Positions 10,996 to 22,735 of a stretch of 64,000 nt of DNA are shown one piece after another. Each line of letters opens with the position of its first letter. Positions within the stretch are counted from its first letter, which is position 1. A model generated the notes under the pieces. The model was not told the origin of the DNA. It saw only the letters and a list, made by a program, of their open reading frames with translations, and searched no databases. The position numbers were made by a program, and so were the translations under genes. The stretch is from Lasioglossum baleicum. Lineage: Eukaryota; Arthropoda; Insecta; Hymenoptera; Halictidae. Where the stretch lies: positions 3,224,001 to 3,288,000 of the forward strand of contig NC_134933.1 in NCBI RefSeq assembly GCF_051020765.1, given 5' to 3'.

Positions 10996-11703
10996 CAGGG
11001 TGTATAAAAAGTAATGGTCATCCATCCTAGGGGTGACTTTACACCTCTGGATCGGTGGACATTTGTAAGAGAAACGTGCCGCAAAATTGTTTATAACAAA
11101 GAAAATTGTTGTTAAAGTTTTTTTTTACATCAACGCCTTCTACTCATCGAAAAGAGAAAATGTTTGAAAGGCGCCATATGTCGCAAACAAATAGTTATTG
11201 ATATATTAGCTGTTAAAGTTTTTGCAAAATTTGATTGTGTGGAATTATACGTATAGACAAAAGCCTACTACTACAGTCCACACGTCCGTGTCGATGAGAC
11301 AGAACATGATCGTGTGCGTGCCTGGAGCTTGGTACGGGTCTAGCGACGAATGTCCCTTTAAATTTCGTTTGCTCGAGGCACGCACACGATCTTGTTCTGT
11401 CTTATCGACACGGAGTGTGGACTGTAGTAGTGTGCTTTTGTCTATACGTATAATTCCACACAATCAAATTTTGCAAAAACTTTAACAGCTAATATATCAA
11501 TAACTATTTGTTTGCGACATATGGCTCCTTTCAAACATTTTCTCTTTTCGATGAGTAGAAGGCGTTGATGTAAAAAAAACTTTAACAACAATTTTCTTTG
11601 TTATAAACAATTTTGCGGCACGTTTCTCTTACAAATGTCCACCGATCCAGAGGTGTAGATTCACTCCTAGGACGGATGACCATTACTTTTTGTACACCCT
11701 GTA
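10994..11703. mobile_element. Long-TIR mariner-type MITE (CAGGGTGTATAAA ends)
   Basis: The element runs from TACAGGGTGTATAAA to TTTGTACACCCTGTA with arms of roughly 340 bp around a short middle (about 11320-11375). Its left TA is the right TA of the preceding MITE, so the two abut with no sequence between. The overlapping ORFs inside (for example 11222-11485) are products of the symmetry. Confidence 0.9.
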
Positions 11704-11894
11704 CATAGTTGTTAAAGAGCTTCTTCTCTGGACAAGGCAACAATGGGTGAAAGTCCATTTTCACTGATGAATCCAAATTCAATTCCTTCGGATCAGATGG
11801 AAGATGTTACGTAAGACGGCGTGTAGGTGAAGAATTTGAAGAGGGCGGGAGACAGGGAGGTGGGAGGGAGGGAGAGAGAGGGTGAGAGAGGGTC

Positions 11895-12030
11895 TGATTC
11901 GTCCGCGTTTTTCATTAATAACTCCTTAAAAATGCATTGGTGGAAATTTTTGTTAAGGAAAAAGTTACTTCAACTGACTTCGACAACCATTCCATTCAAG
12001 GTTTTCCGACATTTTTGGGACCCTGTCGTA
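11895..12030 (-). mobile_element. Decayed half of a CAGGGTGTCCC MITE
   Basis: This sequence (cgtccgcgtttttcattaat, through to tttttgggaccctgt) resembles the right half of the MITEs at 6189-6548 and 57843-60625 but carries several substitutions in the terminus. No left half was recognised; 11704-11894 includes a purine-rich GGGAGAGAG tract. Confidence 0.55.
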
Positions 12031-13623
12031 TAGGGCTGAGTGACACACCTTCATATATTAAATGTTAAAGCTCTCAGCTCCGTTGTGTGGATCGGTCCGC
12101 GAATGTGACGAGCGAACGAGTTTCTTGGCTGTGGATCGATACGGAGAGGATAGACCTAGCGAAACGTTAAACCTGACCAGGTGGACGAGATTCTAACAAA
12201 GGAGACGTCGCCGGCCAGGAATGGAAGAAAAAAAGGAAGCCGCGAGTTACGAAGTTCCGACGCGAGCCGATAAATCCGGTTTGAACCGGAATGAAGGCGA
12301 CACACCTCTGATTCGGGAGCGATTCGGGTCGGGCTCAGTTCGTGCTGGACTTGGGCATGGACTCGGTTCAGCCTCCTCGGACTCGGTTAAGGGTGGCCAC
12401 GGTCGCGGTCGCGGCCACGTCATCACTCCCTTTTCGACCCCCTTCAACACGTTTTCAGCCCACCGATGCTGACCTCGGCCGGTTGTCATTTTTATTACGT
12501 CCCTTTAACGAATCGCGACGCCGCTCGCCGAGTAATTACACCACCCGAATGGAATGATACACTCACCCGTAATAATTCCTTGTATTCCCGACTGTCTGCT
12601 CGTTATCCCCCAATAAGGACGCTCTCGAGCCGAACCTTGGGCGTAGCATTATAAGAGGCCCTCCACTCGTTCCACTCGCTCTACGACGTAACGCCTCGGC
12701 TCGTTGACAAAATTATGCCCACCCACACGCCCAAGCCACCCACTCTAACCTGTGCTCGAAACTTAGGGAACAAGCTTTCTTACGGATTTTCTTGGTCAGC
12801 TGTTACGGCTCTGCTTCACCTCGTTGCCGGAGACATTATTGTCTTTTTATCCACTGCGTGCTGGGGCTGACTCGAACCTACTTTTGTTTATATATTTGGA
12901 GACTCGAAAATGTAATATTTAAATACTTTTTCAGTCCAGCTTGAAAAATTTTCAGATAAAAACGAATTAATAAGAAACACAATAAAACTTTTTAGGGCAT
13001 ATCTCTTAGCCTTTACTTGACACACCCACACTGAACACGACTTGTTGCTTCTAATACTCGTGAGAAGATTGTTTATAAACAGAAATAAAGTTGACAACCA
13101 TGACATTGGTGTTTCCAGTGCGTTAATGTGGGAAAAAGCACTGTCCCTTGCATAAAACTACAAGAGTATTCTCGTCCAACTATTTAAAAAGGGAAAAATA
13201 CATTTTTGCTAAAGATTGACGAGTTAGATAGTCCAAGAAATTTCCTGTAATTTCTATGCTAAATATGGCTGGACTGTCGTCCGTTTAAAAAAGTTCCGTA
13301 AAGCCTCGGAAGCCCCAGCGCGCCAGATGGGTGTTAAAATTGCATAGAGCCGTGGCGTTCCCAATAGTCCACTTAAGGGTTAATAGCGTGGAGCTATGAT
13401 GATTGATTAAGACACTTGTTGATTACACAAACACACTCGAACACGTTATGCGGCGAGCGGAGGTGTTTTTTCAGTTTACACAACGGGAGCGTGTTGCACA
13501 AGAAAAGGGCAGCCTAAACTAAAAAGACAACGACCTGCAATTACGCTTTTTGCATTTCCATCTGGTTTCAAGATCGAAAGCGGAAACACTGATCCTAGCG
13601 TCCGCGATTTAATGAATTTATTA
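12031..13623. other. Unassigned stretch, G+C-rich at 12180-12700
   Basis: No gene is recognised. The G+C-rich part has several overlapping ORFs on both strands (up to 83 codons), none with known motifs. It could be a promoter or 5' untranslated region of a host gene, but no exon can be supported. Confidence 0.4.
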
Positions 13624-13755
13624 TACAGGGTGTTGTTTCGTCTAAAACAGGACACCTAAATATCTCTGCAGGTTATTGCGATGCAAAAGATATTTGTTAC
13701 GTAATGTGCATATTATCAGTGGACCAAATATCTGGCACGTTCCAAAGTACATTTT
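13624..13755 (+). mobile_element. Terminus of a repeat with ACAGGGTGTTtCGTC end
   Basis: The block starting TACAGGGTGTTGTTTCG matches, in reverse orientation, 20890-21023 over about 130 bp. Shared text includes AACAGGACACCTAAATAT and GTGGACCAAATATCTG. A similar terminus closes the repeat at 47306. The far end of this copy was not found. Confidence 0.7.
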
Positions 13756-15289
13756 TTTCGGAGTTATCAAAGTCATCGATGTTTTTTAACACATCACTGC
13801 ATTTTTATTTTATTGCATCGGGTAACTGATCGAAAAATACATTCAGATATGTATAATAGCATGACCTTGAAATGACCATGATCCTCGAAAATTAAAGTTT
13901 TACCTAGAACCGATGTCGAATATCTTCGGCCACGACTCCTGAACCTGTGAATGCGAAGAAAATATTTTTTATCACACTAAGAATATCGATCAACAGATGC
14001 GTGTATGTGTTAACCGTTAAAACAACACTCACATTCTCTTAAGTTATCATCAGAGATGTTCAAAATGGCGTCCTTCTACGTTCATACATTCGTTTCACAG
14101 ATATCTTTACATTGAGAAGGAAATCTTTTTACAGTCAAGAGATCTTTTTGAACATTGTTTAGAATATACGGCTCAATCGCGCGCGAGGAGCGCCGCAAGT
14201 TCATTTTAGCTTCCGACTGCATAATTTTGCATAATTTTTCTAATGCAGCGTACGCATAACACTTACTTCACGGTGCGTTTAAGTATGTACATTGTACATA
14301 TTAGCAAGATAATAAATACTGACGTAAGCGAATAAATGGACCGCGTAGACTCGCATGGACCAACCGAAAAAGTTCAACAAGACTGAATTGATCATTAACC
14401 TACTATGCAGCATCCAGAAACGAAGCTCATTGTTTACACGCAATTTGCTGTTGCAAAATTTTAATTGAAACTAATTTATTAATTCACTTCATATATTTTT
14501 TACTTAGCATTGATTTATTTTTATTACCCTGACCATCAAAAAAATCAATCATATTCAATATTGCACTTTTATGGCTGGAGGGGGATGGACCCTTCCGGTC
14601 GTTCGAGGGTTAAAGAAAGAATGAAATTTCTATTTAGCTTCTGTTTAGTACTATACAGACTATTTTTATTTTCCGTAGAGATCCTGCTAAAACAGAAGTC
14701 AGCCTCCCCACGAGCCGTACGCCTAATCCAAAAATGTGTCACTTCATCAGCCAGCTTGTTCAAATAAAAGACCTCCTCAGCACCGTCCTCCGCAAACGCA
14801 GTAAGACCCGCAGTCCAATTATCGCGCCCCTTCCTACGACCCTGTGCGCCTCTGCTTCCCGACTTTTGCATCAAGATGCACCCGACGAGATAATCCCGAA
14901 CAAGTTCGTGTAGCACGATTCAGCGAATCGCGTACAACTTCCGTCGAGCGGGAAGATCGATCGAAGAGGAGAGACAGGTAAACAAAGTAGCCATACGGCC
15001 AATTAACGAGCTCGATGGCGAAGTACCGGCATCGACCGATGCTGTCCGATCATCGGACACAGGTGAAACAGGTGAAATCTCCTGGCCTGTGCAGGTGAGC
15101 ACAGATATACGTGTCCTCGCGTGTGCTCTCCTTCGATTCCATCTGCTCTCCCGAGCAGGCAGAAAGTCGAAAGGTGGAACCACCCCCATTATCGAACGTC
15201 CTGCTGTGAGCAGCACCGTCGCGTCGCGTCGAATTCAACCCCCCACCAGATTCGCAGGATACTAGGAAGCAGTTATCAAACAACCCTCG
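13756..15289. other. Unassigned stretch
   Basis: No gene is recognised. Open frames at 14569-14916 (minus, 115 codons) and 14920-15216 (minus, 98 codons) overlap frames on the other strand and show no motif known to me. Confidence 0.35.
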
Positions 15290-15850
15290 AGAGCCGGTCA
15301 GGTCCTGAGGGCCACTGTTCGCAGGCCCTTTGGCCTTTGGACGAAAACGTCATGGAGGTTTGATCATGTTCACTTTGGTAACAGGATCATGAAGGTCCTA
15401 GAAAGATGGAAGGTCCTTTTCCCTCTGGTTCAAAGCCTAACGAGCTTGTCAAGTCATTCTTACTCAGGTCACAAAATTGTAGAGGTCCCGGAGAAGCTGG
15501 GAGGTCCTCCAAGTTTCGGTTCAAGGGGTCACGTCCTCGTTCGGTTATTCTTGCTCAGTTCACAAGATGCTAAAGGTCCTAACAGCCGTGAGGTCCTTTA
15601 TCCACTGATTCATACCGTCATGGGCCGTTTTGATCAACCTCGCGCAAGTAGCAGGAAGTAGAGCCACTGGAGAGAACTTGTATAGACATCCTTGCTCACT
15701 TAACAAGATCCTAGAGGTCCTGTGTCATTCCTGTGGTCATTCTTGCTCATGTAAGAGTATAGTGGAGGTCATTCGACCTTTGGTATCACCACGTCTCCGA
15801 CCTGTTCGGTCATCGTCGCTGACGTAACAATACCGTGGATGTCCTGGAAA
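15290..15850 (+). repeat. Degenerate tandem repeat of about 90 bp
   Basis: A motif of the form ACAAGATCCTAGAGGTCCT recurs in degenerate form near 15378, 15470, 15560 and 15700, and more weakly near 15752 and 15827. The spacing is close to 90 bp for the first three. A second motif, TCATTCTTGCTCA, recurs between them. The units are too diverged for precise borders. Confidence 0.6.
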
Positions 15851-16621
15851 CGCCGACCCAAATATGTTCCCGCCAAACCATCGTAAATCCTGGCTGGCCC
15901 CACCCCCGCGACTTCCACGGTTTTCACCGATTCGACCCTCTTTTCTCTATCTTCCTCCGTCTCCAAGATCCCCTATCTCCCTCTATATTTCTCACTCTCT
16001 GTATCTTTATTTCGCTCTTTCCAGCCAGTCTGCAGCAGGCCGAAGTCTTTGTTCGCGATGGAAGCAAACAGAACGCGAAAGAGAAGTCTTGCGCGGATAC
16101 ACACGCGATTAGTCGAATTCCCAGCTTCAGATACGCTGTTCCAGGCGATGCGATGGCTGGCTCAGTTCCGAGTTTTTAGTGCAACTCTGATGTGCAGCCG
16201 CGTCAAGCACAGACACGGGCCCGGACACGTGTAACGGAGTATATGTACACACTACCGTGCAGAAAGCTGTGCGTCTCGTCAGTGTGTGCAGTCGAAAACG
16301 GCCACGCCGAGTTGGCCGAAGCGGGCGCACGCGCTCCAAGAAGCACCGCTCGAAAAATCATCCGCTCCGCGGGCGTACACGCTCTCCACGCGATCCATGC
16401 TGGACCCGCTCGAACCCGCTCCGACCCGCTCCGTGCAGCCGCTTGACCTCGTCCGACAGCTCGATTGCACCCTTTTCCAGGATTGGGCGAAGGGATGCGA
16501 AAGCAGAGAGGTCAATGGCGCAACACGTACTCGCATCCACCAAATACAGTTTCAATTCGTTTTAACATTCGAGATATACTTGATTAATTGAAACGCCAGG
16601 CTCCTGATTTTTTATTTCACT
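15851..16621. other. G+C-rich unassigned stretch
   Basis: Many overlapping ORFs lie on both strands around 16190-16590. This is expected from a stretch with high G+C and few stop codons. A run of CGCTCC/CCGCTC words occurs at 16400-16440. No splice-supported exon or known domain is visible. A promoter region is possible. Confidence 0.4.
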
Positions 16622-17405
16622 ACTAGCTTTCGTCCGCGGTTTCGCTCGCACAGGAAACCGTTTAATGCCCTCGGAAATTGATATTGTTTCTCCATAAAAC
16701 CTTTTAACCCCCCATTCACCCCTATAGCGTTTTAATTTTGTCATGTCACCATCGTAGATTTCAAAACCCCTTTTCACCACCTTAGGGGATCAATTTTTTA
16801 AAATGCCGAAATAGGTGTTTGATTAATTATATCGAAGAGCATTAAGACCAAGTTTCAAGCAAATCCGACTACAAATAAAATATTCCTCATACAAACGTTG
16901 CAACCCCTTTTCACAGCCCCCTGGTGGTTGAATTTCGAAATATCGTTTCTTATCCCTTGTATAGATCACATAAAGGAAACCTCTGTGCAAAATTTCAGCT
17001 TTCTAGGTCCAAGGGTTTAGCCTGGGCCACGGTAGAGGTGTTCAGACTTCCTTCAGAAAAGTGTGATAGATAGAGGTTAGTTCGTCGCTAGATGGCATAG
17101 CGGGCATCCTCACAGTTTTTATGTACGTGTATGAATGAGATTGTGTGTAACAGCACGTCCATGTAACCTGTGCTAAGGTATGTACCGTACATATACCTTA
17201 GCACGGGCTACATGGACACGCTGCTACACACAATTTCATTCACACACGTACATGAAAACTGTGAGGATGACTAGTATTCCATCTGGCGGCGACCAGAGAA
17301 CTAACCTCTATCTACCACAACACTTCAGCCTTAGTCGTAACACCTCTATAATACACCGTGGCCTGGGCGTTGATCAGTGAGTGAGTGAGTGAGTGAGTCA
17401 GGACT
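16622..17405 (+). mobile_element. LINE/SINE-like 3' fragment, split by a hAT MITE
   Basis: The segment starting CCGCGGTTTCGCTCGCAC is the same family as 48462-48703. It ends in a GTGAGTGAGTGA tandem tail at about 17378-17400, a usual form of 3' end for some insect non-LTR elements. A 333-bp hAT MITE (17028-17360) interrupts it; removing the MITE and one 8-bp duplication joins the two halves. No coding frame is preserved, and the family is not identified. Confidence 0.6.
17028..17360. mobile_element. hAT MITE with perfect 8-bp target duplication
   Basis: The element is palindromic, beginning CACGGTAGAGGTGTT and ending ACACCGTG. It is flanked by GCCTGGGC at 17020-17027 and 17361-17368. The 8-bp duplication and CA...TG ends fit hAT. 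Near the tips the right arm has about 7 extra bases relative to the left. The core around 17185-17200 is the symmetry centre. Confidence 0.9.
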
Positions 17406-17416
17406 GTCTTTTTATA

Positions 17417-17644
17417 TACAGGGTGTCCCGTAACAGGTGGTACAACCGAGCAGGGGATGATTCTACATGAAAGACTGTGTCGAAAATATAGAATAAAATT
17501 TTTTGATACAAGGCTTTGTTTTCGAGAAAAATGAGTTTGAAAATTTATCCGATTTGAGCCGATTGCGGCTCAACAGACTTTATTCTGAAAAAAGCCTTGT
17601 ATCAAAAAAAATTTTTTTGATACAAGGCTACGGGACACCCTGTA
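17417..17644. mobile_element. Short TA-flanked MITE (CAGGGTGTCCCGT ends)
   Basis: The element starts TACAGGGTGTCCCGTA and ends TACGGGACACCCTGTA. An internal inverted repeat of GATACAAGGCTT is also seen. It lies 12 bp after the GTGA tail of the preceding LINE-like fragment. Confidence 0.85.
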
Positions 17645-18650
17645 TATAGATTACTGGAATTAGTGATTGTCTCAAAAGCTTCTTTAACCTTAAGTTAATT
17701 TTATTGGATGAAGCAATTCATCATTTTCGTTCCATATTTTTTACTCGTCATTTTGAACAACTATTGCCCACCGCTATTCCAAACTACCCTGCACGAGGAA
17801 AGTTACGAGGAGACTGTAATGGGAGTATTAATTTTGATCGACGTACGCTCGTCGAGTCACGAGACTGCAGACAAGCTTCAGACGCCCCCTTACTCACCCT
17901 CACGGGAAAATCGTGCTTTCGTTTGCGAGCACAATTTCGCAGTCTCTATGGTGATTTTGAGACTCTTGATGGTGGAAGGACGTTCCATAAAATGTGGAGG
18001 GTCAGAAGAATTTAAACAATTGGACTTTCCATGCAGGAAAAATCATTCTCAACCCTCTAATTCCGCATAACTTTGAAATTACACCTATTATCTGCCATTT
18101 CCACCCTTATCTTCATTTCAGATAACTACCTCTTTACTATAATTCCTTTAATTACACTGTCCAACAAATTTCAACTTTTTTTATGTTCCCTAACTATTGT
18201 TGGGTCCTTCTTGTAGAGTTTTTTGCGCTGATTCCGAATCTGTCCTTAACTTTTCTCCTATACGCACAGTTTTTGAGAAAATGGAGTTTAAAAAAAAAGA
18301 CATATTTTTAAACTCTAAACAAATATTGTGATGTTATTATAAAAGATATTGAATTGTTCTTTACAGCAAAAGATTCTGTAGACTTTCCCGAATACAGTGA
18401 TATCCAATATTAATACATTATGATTGTTTAAACATGTTTAAACAATGATTAAAGACGGAGACTGACACCACTTCTACACCAATTTATGAGGATATTTTTC
18501 AATTTATCTCAAAAAATTAGGATCCAGCGGAAAATCGAACTATACCACGCGATAGAGCAGACTTTTATCTTGAGAAGCCACCCTGTCAAGTTTGGATCGT
18601 CGACGTTTTTTTCGAACCAGAAAGCAAAATATCTTCGCCCGACATGAGTT
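17645..18650. other. Unassigned stretch
   Basis: Two overlapping ORFs at 17704-18070 (103 and 120 codons, + strand) have no recognised motif. About 17945-18030 weakly resembles 18885-18940, perhaps an old duplication. No gene is called. Confidence 0.35.
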
Positions 18651-18721
18651 GCCGCCAGTGGCGCTCACTACTAGAACGGTCGTTCGCCGCTCCGTATCCC
18701 GTCCCGAGCGCCACTGGCGGC
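18651..18721. repeat. Perfect 16-bp inverted repeat with 39-bp loop
   Basis: GCCGCCAGTGGCGCTC at 18651-18666 is exactly complementary to 18706-18721. The stem is G+C-rich in an A+T-rich context. It may be the core of a small MITE or a transcribed hairpin; no larger terminal repeats were found. Confidence 0.8.
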
Positions 18722-19066
18722 ATAGCATTTAATATTTAATTTCTCGTACAACATTATTAGAGCTAGCATAAAAAGAAATTCGAAAGGTATATGTTATACA
18801 TGATTGATTATATCAATTAGTAGCGATGGCTGAACCACGGGACGTGACACCTAAAAATATTTCCCTCGTCCCTTTGGACTTTGGGTCCCTTAATGGTGGG
18901 ACAACTTTTCAGAAAATGTTGAAGGTCGCAGGAATTTAAAAAATGATGTAATGCTGTGTAACTCTTTTTATCTAACTTGTCTAATCTATGTAACTGTATT
19001 TATCCATGCTAGCTGTGTAATGTAACACTGTCCTTGAGGTATTTTCAGATTTTTCCTAGAAATATT

Positions 19067-19528
19067 ATGAATGGAGAGCAAATTGAAGTTGTCTGCAACT
19101 GTTTTGAAGTTGAAAAACATTTGAAAATAGAAAGCTTGCTGGTGCTGTTTTCTGCAAATGCACGAAGGGAATGCATGACGGTCCTCCGGCCATGCATATT
19201 TAACTCGCCGAGTCTAGGAACTGATTTGAAACAGATTGCGACCGATTTCCTAATGTATACATGCAACCACGCTTGTTACATTATTGACTGCCCCAATTGC
19301 GACATTGTAAGGTTTCACAAAACGAAATTCACACGAATTCAATTTGAAACGCTTGCTATTCAGGCAGGCTTCGCGGTGTTATTAGTCTGTGATCAGTGCA
19401 TAGCACGGATAACGAAATATAAATACTCGTCGGCAGTGACTTGTTTCGAACGAGCGTATTGTAAACAGTCGTACGCGACAATATTTCAGCAGATTGCCGG
19501 CAGCCGGCAGCAATTCGAATTACATTAG
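19067..19528 (+). CDS. Unrecognised ORF, 153 codons (doubtful gene)
   Basis: This ORF begins at the first ATG of the open frame; the frame stays open upstream to about 19034. It would encode a 153-residue protein with nine or more cysteines, including CNHACYIIDCPNC, but the spacing does not match a zinc finger I can name. A pyrimidine-rich stretch ending TTTTCAG lies just before it at 19041-19047, so it could be an internal exon. The overlapping minus-strand frame is also open for 73 codons, which weakens the case. There is no transposon terminus nearby. I infer a possible host exon or an old transposon remnant, with low confidence. Confidence 0.25.
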   Translation: MNGEQIEVVCNCFEVEKHLKIESLLVLFSANARRECMTVLRPCIFNSPSLGTDLKQIATDFLMYTCNHACYIIDCPNCDIVRFHKTKFTRIQFETLAIQAGFAVLLVCDQCIARITKYKYSSAVTCFERAYCKQSYATIFQQIAGSRQQFELH

Positions 19529-20394
19529 ATCGAAGTTGCCACAAGCTCGGTCAGATATCCAGATTGTCTTTCTGCATGAATTTGATCTTTCGAATCGGAT
19601 ATTAGAATATTTGATTTTTCAATGATCACGCGTTTGTTGAAAATATTCTATTACAGCAATGTAGCGGTACTAGAACGTAATTAATCAATACTAAAATTAT
19701 CCGAGGAATTTAATCAATGAAAATTTCGCTCGAAATTGCTTCGAATTTTTGCGCACTGTTTTCTGCTCCATTAACCTTCGTGCATCGCTCTGGTAATTGT
19801 TACATTAATATTTTGTAAATCAAATTGGGGCGATGTTGGTATTCCATTAACTGGGGAAAGTTTTATTAACTTCTTCATGTCTAGATTGTAATGGAAGCGA
19901 AATGGCGCCGCTGAATTGATTTACTCATTTCTGAAGAAAAATTATTTTCAAAAAAAGCAGTATCTTGAATGAATCCATAAAAAGACAGGACACAAATTCA
20001 ATTATACTTTTCATTACGATTTATAAACATTAAAAATCAATTATATTAATTCGAGGACCTTTTAAAAGTCAACCCCCAAAATGACACCTGTCAAGAACAT
20101 CAGAACAAGCACTGTCTACTATTTACAAAATGTTTCAAGACCATTGAGCTAGTGAAATATTGTTTGAAAACAATAGAGAATCGATATAAATCCTAATTTA
20201 ATACAAACAATAGGGCAAGAACTGGATAATACAGCCAAGCAAAAGAGAATTAATCCTGAGCGAAAGAGAATGCAATCCTTGTGCAACCAAAATTAGCAAA
20301 TAATGGCTAATTTGGTGTCGAGACGTTGCTTAAACAATTCCACGACAGGATCGTAAAGAGGACATGTCTGGAACAGTGCGAAACGGTATCAGTG

Positions 20395-20841
20395 TCATTC
20401 GGGCTGCCCGTATCCTCGGTGAAACTTTTTTAGCGAGCGATCCAGTGCAAAGCGAAGCTCCAGTTCTGAACCCCGAAAAATCGTTGGCCGGACGCGGGAT
20501 GTTTTATAGCCGGCTCGCATGCGATTGACAGATATTTCATAACAAATATCGGGGATCGAAGCCAGCCGACCGGATTGTGTCTTAACGAACGACCTCGGCG
20601 ACCCGCGGCCTTGATAAGACTCGATACCGAAGAACCAATCGACTAGTATCACGGCCATTAACTCTTTGCACTCGCAGACTTCTCCCAAATCATCCTGCAA
20701 CGCGAACTCATCCGTTTGCCCATTACAGAAACAATTATCCCACTGAAATTGAAAAATCAAACTTTCTGCCATTATTGGTTTGGTACAATGTATTGTATTA
20801 TTTTCGTACATAGTAGAAGTCCTCTCTATAATTGATGGCAC
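20395..20841 (-). CDS. Unrecognised ORF, 148 codons (doubtful gene)
   Basis: A 148-codon minus-strand frame starts at an ATG. The middle has an acidic, cysteine-containing part (WDNCFCNGQTDEF and GEVCECKEL). It is followed by a hydrophobic patch (LMAVILVDWFFGI) and a basic C-terminus. I recognise no domain. It is the longest isolated frame in its surroundings and has no transposon termini inside. It could be a decayed gene or one exon of a gene. Base composition is slightly richer in G+C than the flanks. Function is not assigned. Confidence 0.25.
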   Translation of the reverse strand: MPSIIERTSTMYENNTIHCTKPIMAESLIFQFQWDNCFCNGQTDEFALQDDLGEVCECKELMAVILVDWFFGIESYQGRGSPRSFVKTQSGRLASIPDICYEISVNRMRAGYKTSRVRPTIFRGSELELRFALDRSLKKFHRGYGQPE

Positions 20842-20889
20842 ACATTTTACATCAGAATAACCTTTTTTATATACGAACCAAACTCAAAA

Positions 20890-21023
20890 TGACCTTTGGA
20901 AAAAAATATTCTTGCCAGATATTTGGTCCACTGATAATATGCACATTACGTAACAAATATTTTTTGCATTAAAATAGCCTGAAGAGATATTTAGGTGTCC
21001 TGTTTTAGACGAAACACCCTGTA
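20890..21023 (-). mobile_element. Repeat terminus, reverse copy of 13624-13755
   Basis: The block ends GAAACACCCTGTA and is the reverse complement of 13624-13755 with scattered changes. It is one half of a repeat; the other half was not recognised. Confidence 0.7.
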
Positions 21024-21150
21024 CAGTCACTGAATTCGTAATAAAAGGGACTATTATCATTGTCGATGTGGTACCGTTTAAAAAAATGAATGTGACCTTG
21101 ATCAGCATTACCAATAAAGAATACTTGTGAACATATTGGTATGTATATTA

Positions 21151-21381
21151 TACCGGGTATTTCACCTAACTTGACCACCTTGAATATCTTTGTTGTTTTT
21201 AAAGATACGTCAAATGTCTGTATGACAAAGTTGAATGGTAAAATGGGCCTCATACGATACCAAGAAAATTACATGAAAATAAACCTTTGTGGTATCATAT
21301 GAGCCCCATTCTGAATCTTTGTATCTTTGAAAACAACAATGATATTTGAGGTGATAACGTTAGGTGACTCACCCCTGCATA
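21151..21381. mobile_element. MITE with TACCGGGTATTTCACC end
   Basis: The left end is TACCGGGTATTTCACCTAAC and the right end TTAGGTGACTCACCCCTGCATA, imperfect inverted repeats of about 100 bp each. The right-hand part of the element at 25869-26259 ends with a related terminus (GTGAAATACCCTGTA) and shares GGTATCGTATGAGCCCC. Confidence 0.75.
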
Positions 21382-21839
21382 TGTAGTAAAATACGTAGAA
21401 TAATTTTTGGTTGAAATTTAACGAGTTTTGCGCGCGTGCGCGTCTCAGCCAATTTCACACCTACGTATCGGACACTGATATGTGTGAAATGCGTTTCGGA
21501 GGTGTGTTCGGACCCTGAACGCACGGCTCCGTGTCAATAATTGTCTCTTTATTGTGGAGGAGTTTTATACGGATAAATTTTCTGGCGTGCCGGTTCGGTC
21601 GAATTGGAACGTACGTACATTTTGAGCGAATTCCATTAAAATTGCAGAAAATATACGGCGTTCGATGCTCCCGATACTCTTACAAAGCCGCAGAACCATA
21701 ATCCCGATATTTTAATGAAACCCTTTTAAAGGGGGGTGGAGAATATTTAAAATAATCATAAAAAATGGAGACACGCGTCTGTATCCCTTTTTATGAAGAA
21801 TTGCAGAATTTTTAATTCACTAAATACCCTTTAACCAAC

Positions 21840-22140
21840 CCCTAAGTATCACTGAATTACCCTGGATATATTCTTCACATTTCATTCTGTTTTTGTACAT
21901 TCTGAAATTTGTTGGAAGTATTATATTGTTGACAATTGCGTTTTAAATCCAATAACCACCCCTAAGCAACCTTTAAGTATTGGAAGATTGTTCCGAGTAT
22001 TTTTTCCAGTACCATTTTGATTTTACACATTTTAAAAATTGTTTGAAGCAACCTGTAACTGTCGCTGAATTATCCCGACCATATTCTTCGCATTTCATTT
22101 TGTTTTTGTACGTATTTGAACTAGTTTGTTGGCTCTAGGT
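21840..22140 (+). repeat. Degenerate direct duplication, about 220 bp apart
   Basis: The block near 21840-21920 (ACCCCTAAGTATCACTGAAT, then TTCATTCTGTTTTTGTAC) recurs near 22045-22135 with many substitutions. It looks like an old tandem duplication in unassigned A+T-rich sequence. Confidence 0.55.
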
Positions 22141-22288
22141 ATGGAGAAAAATTGGACAGTGGGTTTGTGATACCATGAAATTGTACGTCCATTGATCATG
22201 TATAGATCACGATGATTGTCAGCTAGGAAGCCAGTTCTCAATGGAAGTAAGCCAGAAATCAATGAAATGCTACTATATGTATGTACAG

Positions 22289-22527
22289 TAGGGTGGACCT
22301 TACTTTTCGACCTTCGAATTTTTCCGGGACATCCCCTAGGATTATGACACTAGCTAAAAAAATAATCCATGGAAACTTTTAGATCGATGGAAGAACGGGA
22401 AAACGTGCCTCGCCGAGCTCAAAAATTGTTCATTTTTGAAACTTGGTTTTCTCCATTATAGTACGTTGTAAACATACATGAAAATCCGGAAGTTTCTTTT
22501 TGCCAAGAGTAAATAAGGTCCACCCTA
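22289..22527. mobile_element. MITE with GGGTGGACCTTA ends
   Basis: It starts TAGGGTGGACCTTA and ends TAAGGTCCACCCTA with TA borders. The left terminus recurs at 28045 and, mirrored, at about 37612 in the arms of the giant palindrome. Confidence 0.8.
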
Positions 22528-22735
22528 GTGTACAGTCTCCAACCCTTTCGACAGGGTACTTTGTTTTTATTTGAATTGCGTCTCTCTGCAATGTTTTGTA
22601 CCGTTCTATAAAAACAGTACCTGTATAAATTATGGATAGCGAATAGAGGGTGTGTACTACATACAATATTCACGAGCAACCTGAAAAAGAGTAGTGAGGT
22701 ACTGGTTATTCTTATTAAAAAAAACTGACCACTTA

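Noticed and set aside
16190..16600. Cluster of overlapping ORFs as a gene
   Set aside because: Both strands are open in several frames, as expected from high G+C; no motif and no splice-consistent structure.
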